Shown here: piece after piece, positions 26,060-35,880 of the stretch
Numbering within the stretch: position 1 is the stretch's first letter
How the letters are laid out: each line of letters opens with the position of its first letter
NCBI GenBank assembly: GCA_937911505.1
Contig: CALEMF010000047.1
Span: forward strand, 43,605-107,604
Source of the DNA: an uncultured Cytophagales bacterium
Lineage (GTDB): Bacteria > Bacteroidota > Bacteroidia > Cytophagales > Thermonemataceae
Length of the DNA stretch: 64,000 bases
Direction of reading: 5' to 3'
The notes under the pieces: model-generated
Database searches by the model: none
What the model was told of the DNA's origin: nothing
The model's input: only the letters and a program-made list of their open reading frames with translations
Made by a program: the position numbers and the translations under genes

Positions 26060-29000
26060 TGTCTGGGTGCTCTATCAATGTGTCTTTATCTACAAGCGGT
26101 AATGTAAATATAAAGGTAGTTCCTTTGCCTTCCTCACTTTCTACCCAGATTTTACCCTCGTTTTTTTCTACAAACTCTTTACAGAGAATAAGTCCCAGAC
26201 CAGTACCTGTCTCGTTGGCAGTACCTTTTGTGCTAATGCGCTTATCGAGTTGGAATATCCTTTCTTGTACTTTTTTACTCATTCCTAGACCGTTGTCTTC
26301 AATGGTCACCTCCACACAAGGGGGAGTTACTCTAGCGTTTACCTGCACTTTTCCATCTACAGAAGTAAATTTGATAGCATTGGAAATAAGGTTGCGGAAT
26401 ACAGTATTGATAGAGTTTACATCTACATATACAACGATCGTCTCATCTACATGATTAAACAGGTCGATCCCCTTGTTATGGGCGCTCACTTCCAAAAGTT
26501 GTAGCGCATCATCGACGATTTTTTTGAGTGGTATAGGTGCAAAAGCGTATTCTAGCACACCCATTTGAGAACGCGACCAAGAGAGTACATTCTCTAAGAG
26601 CGAGTAAAGGTTTTTAACTGACTTGTTTAGACTACTACTCATAAACTGTACGTCTTCTTGACTCATTTCTTCTGAGTGCTTCGACATGATATCTAAGAAA
26701 GCAGTGAGTGAGTTAAGTGGCCCCTTGATGTCATGCGCTAGAATAGAAAAAAACTTGTCCTTGGTGGCGTTGAGTGCTTCTAGGTTGGTGCGTTGTTCTT
26801 GTATCTCTACCTGCTGTCTTTTGAGCTCTTCATTTTGAACCAATAAATCAGCTTTGGCTTGTGTAACGGCTTCCTCCAGCTCCTTTTTTTGTTGCTCTAT
26901 GATAGTAAGCCTCCATCGAATCGTCAAGAATAAAAGTAAAACAATAAGAACGATTAGAAGGATTTTAAAAACGACAGTCTTCCAAAAAGGGGGAAGAATT
27001 TCGAAACGATAAATAGTAGGTTGGCTTGTCCAGATACCATCGCTATTGCTTGCTATAATTTTGAAAGTATACTTACCTGGAGGGAGGTTAGGATAAACAG
27101 CTTCGTTTTTATAGGTAGCGGGAGTCCATTCTTTGTCTACATTTTCTAACATCCATTTATACCGAATACCTTCGGGAACACTATACTGTAGCCCTTCGAA
27201 ATCGAAAGACACGTGATTGAGATGATAGGGTAGTTTTAAGACTTTTGGAAGTTTGCTCCAAGCTTGTAGTCCTTCGTGGTATTGCTTGTAAGGAGATTTC
27301 GTCCAGCGTACTTCTTTGAAGAAGAGGCGTAGGTGCGTAATATTGACAATAGGAGTACGTGAGATACCGTTTTCAAGGACAGGTGCATAGCGAATAGCGC
27401 CCTTCACAGTACCAAACCAGATGTTATTTTGGGCATCTTGAAAGATAGCATTGCTATTATTTTCTATGCCTGTAAACCCTTCATAAATACCATAGGTTTT
27501 CACGCGAGATAGACGGTATTTCTCGTCTAGAGAAAGCTTAGCAATCCCCTTTTGTGTCCCTGCCCATATCTCTTTTTGTTTGGTAAAAATAAGAGAATAA
27601 ATGGAATTAGAAGGGAGTCCATCTTCAGTAGTATAGGTGGTAAATACTTTCCCATCAAAACGGGTGACTCCGCCAAATGTGGCCATCCAAATATTGCCCT
27701 TGTTATCTTTATCTAAATGAATTACATAGTCACTCAACATGCCTTCATTTCTGCCAAAGTTTTGTATGGCTTTACCATTCCACTTACTTACTCCATACTG
27801 CGTAGCAATCCAAATATTGCCTTTATTATCTTCTATAATATCTCTTACTAAATTACTAACGACATTCTTTTTCTGTGTATTGAATAAGGTAATATCTCCT
27901 GACTGATAGCTGATAGCCCCATACCCAATAGTGCCAAACCAGAGATCGCCGGCGCGTGTCTCACAAATGGAAGATACCTGTGCACCTAGTGGAATGCCAT
28001 AGCGGCTATTTACTTTAGTAAAATTACCATTGCTGTATTGCCATAAGCCTTCGTAGGTGGCGATTAGTAGTGCCCCACTAGGAAGTTCGTGTATATCTTT
28101 GACGCGCTTTAGGTTATTGGCCCTGCCTTGGCCTACTTTGGTCACTTGCTTGCCATCGTACTTACATAAACCGCCTATGCCTCTATCGCCACTGGTACCA
28201 AACCAGATGTTATCTTGGGAGTCTTGGAAGATGGTCCAAACAAAATCTGAGTCGAGCCCATCTTTTTCATCGAAGTTAATGAATTGCTCGCCAACGTATT
28301 TAACGAGCCCTGCGCCACTGGTACCAAACCACATATTCTCTTCGGAGTCTTGGTAAATACTAACAATCATGTCGCTTGGCAGGCCATTATTTTTATTGAA
28401 ATACTGGCGTGAAAGATCATCGGTAAATCTGACCATGCCATAATCGTCAAAAGAGAGCCAAATACCTTTTGTCTTATCTTCATAAATAGTTAAATAGTTA
28501 TTTGGCTCTATCTTTTCTTCGTCGAGTGTGATTGTTGTAAGTTGTTTGTTTTTGTAATAAGCGAGTTGGGTATTGATGCCCATATCATATAAAAGCCAAA
28601 GGCGATCTTGGCTATCTTTTAAAAGGGGAACGATTCGCTTACCTGCCAGCTCGTCTTTTTTATTCAGGGGAGAGAGTGAGAGCTGATCTCCATCAAACTC
28701 GTAAAGGCCTTTTTGTGTACCGATTAGGAGTTTGCCTCCTTCAGTTAATAGGATGTCTTCAATCTGATTATTTTTGATAAGGGGTAAGTATTGGGCAGAG
28801 AAGTCAACAAATTGATTATTTTGAAAGTATAAGATTTTACTTACACTCATCTCTTGCTTAACAACCACCCACAATTTGCCTTGAGGATCCTCTACCATTC
28901 GGAATTTACTACCACTCGTAAAGCCTTCTTTTTCGGTAAAAGTAGTAATAGAATGACCGTTGTAACGGTTAATTCCTCTCTCCGTAATAAACCAGAGGTG

Positions 29001-29276
29001 TCCTTTGCTATCTTCAAAGAGCTTCTTTACTTTATTATTAGTAAGTCCTTTCTTTTGATTAACTACTTGAAAACTACGCCCATTGAAACGACACACTCCT
29101 CCTCCGTTAGTAGCTAACCAGATAGCACCTCGCTGATCTTGTAGAATATCGTGTACTTCCGATTGGGGCAAACCATCGTCTAGAGAGTATACCCGAAAAT
29201 TGTATTGCTGAGCTGCTAGCTGAAGGTATGCTCCTAAAATGCACAGTAGAAGGAGTATGAGTTTCCGCAATAACAT
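26037..29276 (-). CDS. Two-component-regulator-propeller histidine kinase
   Basis: 1079 residues from the ATG at 29274-29276 (a TTG lies just before). Signal peptide about 1-22. About 12-14 Reg_prop repeats follow, such as DIWFGTIGYGA and NIWIATQYGVSKW, forming two seven-bladed sensor propellers (about 25-620). Next come a Y_Y_Y Ig-like domain (about 660-760), one TM helix (about 765-790), a coiled coil, the HisKA domain with phospho-acceptor H848 in ILAHDIKGPLNS, and an HATPase_c domain with N- and G-boxes (NAIKFTS, GLGMSKK, GTGLGLIL). It has no receiver or AraC output, so it is a classical rather than a hybrid (HTCS) version. Confidence 0.95.
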   Translation of the reverse strand: MLLRKLILLLLCILGAYLQLAAQQYNFRVYSLDDGLPQSEVHDILQDQRGAIWLATNGGGVCRFNGRSFQVVNQKKGLTNNKVKKLFEDSKGHLWFITERGINRYNGHSITTFTEKEGFTSGSKFRMVEDPQGKLWVVVKQEMSVSKILYFQNNQFVDFSAQYLPLIKNNQIEDILLTEGGKLLIGTQKGLYEFDGDQLSLSPLNKKDELAGKRIVPLLKDSQDRLWLLYDMGINTQLAYYKNKQLTTITLDEEKIEPNNYLTIYEDKTKGIWLSFDDYGMVRFTDDLSRQYFNKNNGLPSDMIVSIYQDSEENMWFGTSGAGLVKYVGEQFINFDEKDGLDSDFVWTIFQDSQDNIWFGTSGDRGIGGLCKYDGKQVTKVGQGRANNLKRVKDIHELPSGALLIATYEGLWQYSNGNFTKVNSRYGIPLGAQVSSICETRAGDLWFGTIGYGAISYQSGDITLFNTQKKNVVSNLVRDIIEDNKGNIWIATQYGVSKWNGKAIQNFGRNEGMLSDYVIHLDKDNKGNIWMATFGGVTRFDGKVFTTYTTEDGLPSNSIYSLIFTKQKEIWAGTQKGIAKLSLDEKYRLSRVKTYGIYEGFTGIENNSNAIFQDAQNNIWFGTVKGAIRYAPVLENGISRTPIVNITHLRLFFKEVRWTKSPYKQYHEGLQAWSKLPKVLKLPYHLNHVSFDFEGLQYSVPEGIRYKWMLENVDKEWTPATYKNEAVYPNLPPGKYTFKIIASNSDGIWTSQPTIYRFEILPPFWKTVVFKILLIVLIVLLLFLTIRWRLTIIEQQKKELEEAVTQAKADLLVQNEELKRQQVEIQEQRTNLEALNATKDKFFSILAHDIKGPLNSLTAFLDIMSKHSEEMSQEDVQFMSSSLNKSVKNLYSLLENVLSWSRSQMGVLEYAFAPIPLKKIVDDALQLLEVSAHNKGIDLFNHVDETIVVYVDVNSINTVFRNLISNAIKFTSVDGKVQVNARVTPPCVEVTIEDNGLGMSKKVQERIFQLDKRISTKGTANETGTGLGLILCKEFVEKNEGKIWVESEEGKGTTFIFTLPLVDKDTLIEHPDNEEEEDT

Positions 29277-29279
29277 CAA

Positions 29280-29732
29280 AAAACGGTGTGGAATGTATTA
29301 ATATTAATTCGTTAAGATAAGAAAAAAAATGAAAGAAGCTATTACATCAATAAGTATAAAGAAAAAAAGAAAGTTTACCCCGAAGTACCTTTATCTAAAT
29401 AAACCGCCTCCACTTTTAAACTACCAGTAAAACCCAAACCAGTACGATTACCCATAGTTTACTTCTATCTACTTTAATGAAGCATAAAAAGTATCTACTC
29501 TTGCTAATATTTAGGAAGGCTCACTTCAAGGCTCCATCGCATTCTTAGCATTCAAAAAATTATTTTCTACCATTTAGGTTTGTACGAATCAAGCCACCTT
29601 TATACTTGGCTTGAAAATCAAATCGATGTACTTTAGGGGTGTTAGGAAAGTGAAGTTGCATAGGATACCACTTCCTCTCAAAGTGTACAAAATGTTGGCT
29701 AGTGCATTGTCGAAGTAGTCAATTTTTACTTA
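29280..29732 (-). other. Non-coding stretch with possible gene remnants
   Basis: 453 bp without a convincing gene. On the minus strand, codons from 29718 down to a TAA at 29560-29562 stay open and read like real protein (WYPMQLHFPNTPKVHRFDFQ around 29674-29615), with an internal ATG at 29659-29661 giving only 33 residues. Further along the same strand, one short frame ends in a hydrophobic helix. These could be the eroded end of an old gene, or chance. I see no terminator or RNA gene. The upstream region of the propeller kinase also lies here. Confidence 0.35.
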
Positions 29733-30581
29733 TCATAGTCGCTTGCGTAAAGTAGCGCGCCAGACTTGGTCGTCGAAGCGCCGAGGAAAGGGCAGAAAAA
29801 GATGCTTTTCTTTGAAAGGTTCGGTTTGCTGCATGGTATTGTAACCACAGGCAGTAATGATTTTCTGTACCTGAGTGAAAAGTAAGTGAGCAGGGTAAAA
29901 AGCAAATTGTTGATCAACCACTGTGTTGGAAATTTGTGAGGGGCTTACCAATACCCAATAAGGTTTTACCTGCTCTAGCTGAGCTATTTCTTTCGCATAG
30001 GCTACTAGAGAGGCGATCTCGTCAGGAGGGCTAGAGTGTACAACAAGCCAACTGTTTACAGGCAAAGTAGGAAGGGGAGAAGAAGCTTTTTGAGGATATA
30101 TTAACGATAAGTGATGCCGAGCAGCAGCATGCTGTTCAAGATAAGTCTGCTGTGAATCAGGTAGCAGTTCTAATGAAAAGGCTGTATGAAAGTGAATTGG
30201 GTGGAGAAAAGGTAAGTAGGCTTGCCAAAGTAGAGTACGTGCAAGGTAAATGAGCCGTAAGCTAGGAAAAGCTTGTAAGAAGTTCCACTCTCCTATAATA
30301 CCCGTGGGAAAAGTATCCATAATCAATGTCTCTACTTTATGGCTTTTTAGAAGATGTTTTAGCCAATTTCTGTAGGGATCAATTTGCTGCTGGAAGTCAT
30401 CAGGGACTTTTAAAAGGGTAGTACCTTCAGGAAAAGCCACTTGGGCAGCAGCCGAGGAAGAATAAAGGACAAGTACTGGCTGCTGTTTTTGAATAAATGC
30501 TTGTCTTCGAAGCGTGTAGATGGCAGCGGAAGCACGCACTACGTGCCCCCAACCACCACCTACTGCATAGTAAAGGATCAC
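29733..30581 (-). CDS. Glycosyltransferase-like protein (GT-B fold, MurG/UGT style)
   Basis: About 282 residues if started at the GTG at 30579-30581. A TTG at 30602 would add 7 residues and overlap the upstream lipoprotein gene by 17 bp. The N-terminus carries the GT-B acceptor loop YYAVGGGWGHVVRA. The C-terminus carries the donor-side pattern ACGYNTMQQTEPF followed by FPRRFDDQ, like the nucleotide-sugar site of GT1/GT28 enzymes. The family is not exactly known; the protein is shorter than typical MurG. Substrate unknown. Co-transcribed with the lipoprotein at 30586. Confidence 0.75.
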   Translation of the reverse strand: MILYYAVGGGWGHVVRASAAIYTLRRQAFIQKQQPVLVLYSSSAAAQVAFPEGTTLLKVPDDFQQQIDPYRNWLKHLLKSHKVETLIMDTFPTGIIGEWNFLQAFPSLRLIYLARTLLWQAYLPFLHPIHFHTAFSLELLPDSQQTYLEQHAAARHHLSLIYPQKASSPLPTLPVNSWLVVHSSPPDEIASLVAYAKEIAQLEQVKPYWVLVSPSQISNTVVDQQFAFYPAHLLFTQVQKIITACGYNTMQQTEPFKEKHLFLPFPRRFDDQVWRATLRKRL

Positions 30582-30585
30582 TGCG

Positions 30586-31290
30586 TTACAGTCCTCTTGC
30601 AAGCAGCTCAGCCATCAATACATATTTTTCTTCGGCAGGGATTTCGTCAATAACCATCAAGGCAAAGGCATAGGAGTTTTGATCGGTAGCAATGGTAAAA
30701 GCCTCTTCTTCTGCTTTCTTTATTTTTACTTTCCCTTCAGAAAGCTGCACACTGCCCAGTTCTTTACCTTGGTATTTTACCTTGATTTTTCCTTCGTCGT
30801 TTTGTTTCAACTCAAATGGATTCTCTCCTTCCTCATTATTACTGATTTTTATTTTACTACCGCTTATTTTAAGTTTCCAGAGCATACGCCCATCATTGGT
30901 ATTGAGCTTCATTTTTTGAGGCTCCTTAGACTTTATTTCTAGAATCGTAAAGTCTGTATCGTCCTTGTATTTGCGCTTTTCTCCTTTTGCTTCTCCTGTT
31001 AGAGACATTCCTCCAAAACTTACCTGAACGGTAGAAGGATCAACGACTTGTACCTTTACCATTTCTTGATTATTGGCTGCGTCTTTTACAATGATCGCTT
31101 CCGTTCGCGCTGAAGAGATTTTGATAGCGGTGGCGTCAGACTCGTCTTCTTCCGTTTCGTCTTCTATCACTTCTTCGGTAGGTTCAGTGTCTTCTATTTC
31201 TTCGGTTTCTTGTGTCTCAGCCCCACAAGCAGTTAAGAATAGCCACGTAAAAGCCAGCAGATAAGTAAATAAACGATGATTGTTGCACAT
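30586..31290 (-). CDS. Lipoprotein with acidic linker, function unknown
   Basis: 234 residues. Signal peptide ending in lipobox LTAC (Cys22), an acidic Glu/Asp/Thr-rich linker (about 25-52), then a strand-rich domain (about 55-210) with repeated GxxKxK-type hairpins. The lipid anchor suggests the outer membrane. No family recognised. It lies 39 bp after ppk1 start-to-stop orientation (same strand) and slightly overlaps or abuts the glycosyltransferase gene. Confidence 0.75.
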   Translation of the reverse strand: MCNNHRLFTYLLAFTWLFLTACGAETQETEEIEDTEPTEEVIEDETEEDESDATAIKISSARTEAIIVKDAANNQEMVKVQVVDPSTVQVSFGGMSLTGEAKGEKRKYKDDTDFTILEIKSKEPQKMKLNTNDGRMLWKLKISGSKIKISNNEEGENPFELKQNDEGKIKVKYQGKELGSVQLSEGKVKIKKAEEEAFTIATDQNSYAFALMVIDEIPAEEKYVLMAELLARGL

Positions 31291-31329
31291 AAAAATAAAT
31301 TTTAAAGATGAATGTATATAAGAAATGGG

Positions 31330-33453
31330 TTAGTCGAAAAGCTTAGCTGCTTGTATAATGTCCTCATCTACACGAAAAAACTCTTTGTGTATGTTGTAAG
31401 GGATGTCGTTTTCTTCAAGCAGACACTTTGCATAGGAGCCATCTTCTTGAAGGATGTATGCATTTACATTGTCCTTAAGGTTATAAGTTAAAATATTAAT
31501 GCACTGTTTACGTAAAAGCTTATCAGTTACTAAAAAAAGCGACTCTACCCGGCGATCAAAGCTGCGTACCATCATGTCAGCACTCCCTCCATAGATGAGT
31601 GGCGTACCGGTCGCGTGGAAATAGTAAAGGCGTGTATGTTCTAGGTAGTCGCCTACAATAGAGCGAACGGTAATGTTCTCACTCAGTCCTTTTCTTTGCG
31701 GGCGTAAGCAGCATATTCCTCTTACAATAAGATTTATTTTTACACCTGCTTGTGAGGCACGATAAAATTCATCGATAATCTGCCGATCCTCCAGCGAGTT
31801 AACCTTAATCATAATACCTGAGGGCAGCCCTTTTTGTGCATTGAGCGCCTCTTGGCGAATTAACGTAATCAGGTGGTCGCGCATGTCTCGCGGAGAGGTC
31901 ATGAGGTACTCGTAAGAGTCGGGCATAGAATGACCCGTAATTACATTAAAAAACTCCGATACATCCTCCGCGTAAATTTCGTTGGTGGTCATTAGGCCAA
32001 TATCTGTGTAAAGGCGGGAAGTATCCTCATTGTAATTACCAGTAGAAAGATGCACGTAGCGCACGACTTGTTTTTCTTCTTTCCGTACAATGAGCAGCAG
32101 CTTAGTATGTGTTTTGAGACTTCCTAAGCCGTAGACAACGTAGCAACCTGCCTTTTGTAGGCGTTGGGCTTCGCGGATATTATTTTCCTCGTCAAAGCGA
32201 GCTTTTAATTCAAACAAAACCGATACGTGCTTGCCATTCTCTGCAGCTTTATGAAGCGCATCTGTAATGCGTGAACGCTTAGCCAAGCGGTAAATAGTAA
32301 TTTTAATAGCCAATACATTAGGGTCTTCAGCGGCCTGTTCTAGAAGCTCTAAGAGAGGTTCGATGGAATTATAAGGATGGTGTAATAATAGATCATTTTC
32401 CTTGAGGTAGTCAAACATTTCTACCTCTCCCGAAACACCATGCATACTGACGGGCGCTACTGGAGAAGGCAAAGCGGGCATCCCTTCCTTAAACTCAGGA
32501 TTCTTGATGATTTCCCAGAGCGAAGTAAAGTCGAGTAGTCTGTCTACTATAAATATATTGTCTTCGTCTATTTCCCAGCGTTCTTTCAGAAGGCGCATCA
32601 ACCAATCAGAGTAGCGTGAGAGAATCTCTAGGCGTACTACCCTGCCTGTACGGCGCGACTTGATCTTGCTGCGCATCTCATTGATGAAATCAGTTTCCAT
32701 GTCGTCACTTTCATCGAGCGTAAAATCACCATTACGCGTAATTCTGAAAAGGTCTACCGACATGATTTTCACGTTACGATACAGCCGATTGATTTGCCAG
32801 CGAATGATAACTTCAATCGGTACGAAGAGCATTTGGTCTTCTTTTTCCCGATCAATGGCAAAGAAACGAGGAAGGTTTTGAGGAATTTGAATGAAAGAGG
32901 CTTTTTTAGTTGTCTTACCTTTGTCTTCACTCTGTGTTACTACCCCAAATATAAGCACTTGATTGCGCAATATAGGGAAGGCATGGTGGCTGTCGTATAC
33001 CATAGGGGTGAGCATAGGAAAGATCGTTTTCTTAAAGTAACGTTCTACTTGCTCTTTCTCTACATCACGCAGATCGCGAATCTGTACTATTCTAAAGCCG
33101 TGGTCAATAAATTGTTCTTCTAGCTCTTGGTAGGTTTGGTATTGTGTTTCTACAAACTGATTTACCCGATCGAGCAAGGTTTTACGAAAAGGGTAGGCAC
33201 GCAATCCTGAATAATCTATTCGTTCTTTTTGATAATCGATGTAATTGTACAAACTTCCTACACGAATCGTGAAAAATTCATCTAAGTTGGAGGCGGTAAT
33301 AGCTAAAAACTTGAGCTTTTCAAAGAGAGTTCGGTGTTCGTGTTGGGCTTGGTCTAGTACACGAAAGTTGAATTTCAACCAGCTTAAATCACGGCTGATG
33401 TAATCACTTTGTTCAATGGTATTGATAACTTTTTCCTTTACCAACATAGCCAT
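31330..33453 (-). CDS. ppk1: Polyphosphate kinase 1
   Basis: 707 residues, standard length. The N-terminal domain begins with DYISRDLSWLKFNFRVLDQA and SNLDEFFTIRVG. The catalytic histidine that becomes phosphorylated is H468 in YVHLSTGNYNE. The C-terminal PLD-like domains with YGGSADMM and DRRVESLF complete the enzyme. It makes polyphosphate from ATP at the membrane, important for stress and stationary phase. No ppx gene is next to it. Confidence 0.97.
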   Translation of the reverse strand: MAMLVKEKVINTIEQSDYISRDLSWLKFNFRVLDQAQHEHRTLFEKLKFLAITASNLDEFFTIRVGSLYNYIDYQKERIDYSGLRAYPFRKTLLDRVNQFVETQYQTYQELEEQFIDHGFRIVQIRDLRDVEKEQVERYFKKTIFPMLTPMVYDSHHAFPILRNQVLIFGVVTQSEDKGKTTKKASFIQIPQNLPRFFAIDREKEDQMLFVPIEVIIRWQINRLYRNVKIMSVDLFRITRNGDFTLDESDDMETDFINEMRSKIKSRRTGRVVRLEILSRYSDWLMRLLKERWEIDEDNIFIVDRLLDFTSLWEIIKNPEFKEGMPALPSPVAPVSMHGVSGEVEMFDYLKENDLLLHHPYNSIEPLLELLEQAAEDPNVLAIKITIYRLAKRSRITDALHKAAENGKHVSVLFELKARFDEENNIREAQRLQKAGCYVVYGLGSLKTHTKLLLIVRKEEKQVVRYVHLSTGNYNEDTSRLYTDIGLMTTNEIYAEDVSEFFNVITGHSMPDSYEYLMTSPRDMRDHLITLIRQEALNAQKGLPSGIMIKVNSLEDRQIIDEFYRASQAGVKINLIVRGICCLRPQRKGLSENITVRSIVGDYLEHTRLYYFHATGTPLIYGGSADMMVRSFDRRVESLFLVTDKLLRKQCINILTYNLKDNVNAYILQEDGSYAKCLLEENDIPYNIHKEFFRVDEDIIQAAKLFD

Positions 33454-33616
33454 GCAGATAGGTTTTAAATGATGAAAAAATAATAGAAAGGGTTGTTTTC
33501 TCTTGAGAGAATCCTATAAGTGCTAAATTAAGAAAAATAAGGAAACGATCGTTGAAAAAGGATAAGAAGTCCTTTGTAATTAAAAGAGTAGGCTGAGATT
33601 TTTAGAGGAAAGTGCT

Positions 33617-33624
33617 TATATTTG
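33617..33624 (+). promoter_or_regulatory. Candidate Bacteroidota-type -7 element
   Basis: TATATTTG matches the Bacteroidota housekeeping consensus TAnnTTTG exactly and lies 31 bp before the start of the 33655 gene. No convincing TTTG -33 box is seen at the proper spacing, so it is only a candidate. Confidence 0.35.
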
Positions 33625-33654
33625 TGCCGTTTTACTAAATAGACAGAAGCTTTT

Positions 33655-34149
33655 TTGGAAGAGACAGAAAAAGAAGCAAAAGGAAGACCCTTTGGGGAAG
33701 TATTACTAGTAGGCTTTATTTTACACGCCATAGTTCCTGTACTGATTACTGCAGCGCTTTATAATATAACAGGTTTGGGCATTACAGCCACAGGTTTTAT
33801 TATGTGTATAGTAGTCATGGCGCTTTTTGTTTTTATGATGCGCGTCTGGGTCGTTATTTATATTATAAAATGGCTACTTATGCTGATTCCTCGTGTATTA
33901 GGGTTTATTTTTCGGAGAGGCAGAAAAAAGCGTCAACAAGAAGAAGATTTAGAAGCACACTTTATAAAGCGTTACTACTTGCCCACTCATCTATTTTGTT
34001 CTTTGCTAGTTTTCTTCGTAACCAGTCGTTGGCTACTGGGAGGAACTTGGCAGCAAGTGGGTGTATTTGCAGGATTTGCCATAGCGTATTCTCTGCTAAT
34101 TTATTGGGGGCAGCGCCAAGGGTATTTGGATTATATGGATATGGAATAG
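33655..34149 (+). CDS. Hypothetical membrane protein with about four TM helices
   Basis: 164 residues from a TTG codon. A TAG lies four codons upstream in frame and the next Met would remove the first helix, so TTG is the only sensible start. TM segments at about 17-38, 43-62, 66-85 and 110-150 (possibly two), separated by a highly basic loop (FRRGRKKRQQEED, about 87-100) that should face the cytoplasm. Family not recognised. Confidence 0.6.
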   Translation: MEETEKEAKGRPFGEVLLVGFILHAIVPVLITAALYNITGLGITATGFIMCIVVMALFVFMMRVWVVIYIIKWLLMLIPRVLGFIFRRGRKKRQQEEDLEAHFIKRYYLPTHLFCSLLVFFVTSRWLLGGTWQQVGVFAGFAIAYSLLIYWGQRQGYLDYMDME

Positions 34150-34233
34150 CGCTAAATTGAGCATAAGCAAAATAACTTGATAAGAAGCGATTTTTAGGCT
34201 ACAACAAATTACTATAAGTAGTGTTATGCGTAT

Positions 34234-35139
34234 ATGAAACATACCATTCGCTTTGAGGAGATTCATAACTACACTACAAAAGTAGGCGTCGACTTACCAC
34301 ATTACCATAACGATTTTTTTATTTTCTCATATGAGTAAGTCGCTGCTACAACCAACTTCGCTCTTCAGGCTTACAGAAACCACTTTTTTGAGATTACGTT
34401 GGATGTTGACTCTTATTGTGATTTTAAAGTGGACCAATTTCACTATAAGCACTCACAAAGTATACAAAAGCTCTGCTTTATAAGCCCCTACAGGTTGCAA
34501 TCGGTCTCTCTGGCCGAAGAAGTAGTGGTTTCTTCTAATAGGTGTTATAGCCTGTTTTTCAAACCTTATTTCTTAGATCATTTTACTTCAGGTAGTACAC
34601 TTATCGAGAAGTTTCCTTTTTTTGACCCTACCATAGCACCTGTACTATACCTTAGCGACCAACAGTTGGCTACTATTCAAGAGCTCTTTCTAAAAATGCA
34701 CCAAGTGTATAATCAATACTACACTGACAGCGAGGAAATGATCAAGCACTATCTTTATATACTATTGCTCCTTATTAAGAGAAGCTTTCAACCAGCTCAA
34801 ATTACTGCTGGTTACAGTCAGCGGAGGTACGAAATTTACTACCAATTTGAGGCGCTATTACAGCGCCAAGTCAATAAACTCAATACCGTAGCCGATTTTG
34901 CCGATCACTTGGCCCTAAGCACTAAACATCTCTCGGAGACGGTGAAAGAGGTGAGTGGTAAAACTGCTCTACAGCTCATCAACGAGAAAAAACTACAGGA
35001 GGCTAAGTCTTTACTGTACCAAACAGAATGGAACATTACAGAGATTGCCCAAGCGCTTAACTTCGAGAATGCTAACTATTTTACTACCTTCTTCAAAAGG
35101 ATGACGGGATGTACGCCTACACAATTCCGTCATATTTAA
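34234..35139 (+). pseudogene. AraC-family transcription regulator interrupted by an in-frame TAA
   Basis: An ATG at 34234 opens a frame that continues to 35139 in register with a single stop, TAA at 34336-34338 (codon 35). Before the stop the residues (MKHTIRFEEIH, then PHYHNDFFIFSYE) look like the start of an AraC sensor domain. After it the frame continues with YRNHFFEITLDV, FISPYRL and a complete C-terminal double HTH (about residues 205-300: FADHLALSTKHLSETVKEV, WNITEIAQALNFENANYFT, FKRMTGCTPTQFR). The remaining 246-codon frame has only a TTG (34399) as a start. A single C-to-T change of a CAA codon would explain the stop. It may be a recent pseudogene, a suppressed stop or a sequencing error. 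Confidence 0.75.
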
Positions 35140-35214
35140 AGTTTTTCCCGTATTTTCCTTATCAACGTTAAGCCATTTGAATAGGATATTTGCTTCAAAT
35201 AAAAATTATTAAAA

Positions 35215-35853
35215 ATGAAGCGAATACCCCTATTAATTATCTTTTTGATAAGCCTAAGTCAACATTCAGAAGCGCAATTACCCGTGCAGGTATTTGCTGG
35301 GCACGAAAGTATCGAGTACAACTTTCTATGGTTTAAAGATGTAGATCAGCAAGGAAGAATCTCCCTATTTAATTTCACTTTTTTTGATGTGAATTATGAA
35401 GACGAGGCAGCCAACTTTAGTGAAATTTACCAAGTAGGTACTTACAATTTCAATAAAAACTGGGGGATAGCAGCAGGAGGGCGATACACAGGGGGCAGGT
35501 TCGTCCCGTTGGTAGCGCTTTCCTTTCAGGTGCAAACAGAAAGCCTCTACTTTAATATCTTTCCCTCTTTGCAGTATGCTTCTGCAGCCGATGAACTTCA
35601 GTACGCGCTATTTGGCCTCTTATTTTATACTCCTAAAATTAATGACAATTGGCATTTGTTTAGTCAACTAGCGTTTGAGCCCATATTCAACGATCAGCAA
35701 CACCTGTTTACCTATCAACAGCTCAGGTTAGGGTTGGAATATAAAAAGTTAATTCAGTTTGGGATAGGAGCCAATCTACAGCAAATTGGCATCGGTGACG
35801 ACTTCACCTTTGTGGAAAATTACGGCCTCTTCATTAGAAAAGAACTCTATTGA
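35215..35853 (+). CDS. Outer-membrane beta-barrel protein, small
   Basis: 212 residues with a signal peptide (about 1-20). Alternating aromatic/glycine-rich strands (for example GIAAGGRYTGGRFVPL and LRLGLEYKKLIQFGIG) and a C-terminal tyrosine (LFIRKELY) fit an outer-membrane barrel. No specific family. It follows the broken AraC gene by 75 bp and may be its former target. Confidence 0.65.
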   Translation: MKRIPLLIIFLISLSQHSEAQLPVQVFAGHESIEYNFLWFKDVDQQGRISLFNFTFFDVNYEDEAANFSEIYQVGTYNFNKNWGIAAGGRYTGGRFVPLVALSFQVQTESLYFNIFPSLQYASAADELQYALFGLLFYTPKINDNWHLFSQLAFEPIFNDQQHLFTYQQLRLGLEYKKLIQFGIGANLQQIGIGDDFTFVENYGLFIRKELY

Positions 35854-35880
35854 GTGTTAACACTAGAACGAAGGGAGTAC

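Noticed and set aside
34399..35139. TTG start giving a complete 246-residue AraC protein
   Set aside because: The frame continues upstream with family-like sequence across a single stop, so a truncated regulator lacking half its sensor domain is less likely to be the native gene. Kept as a pseudogene.
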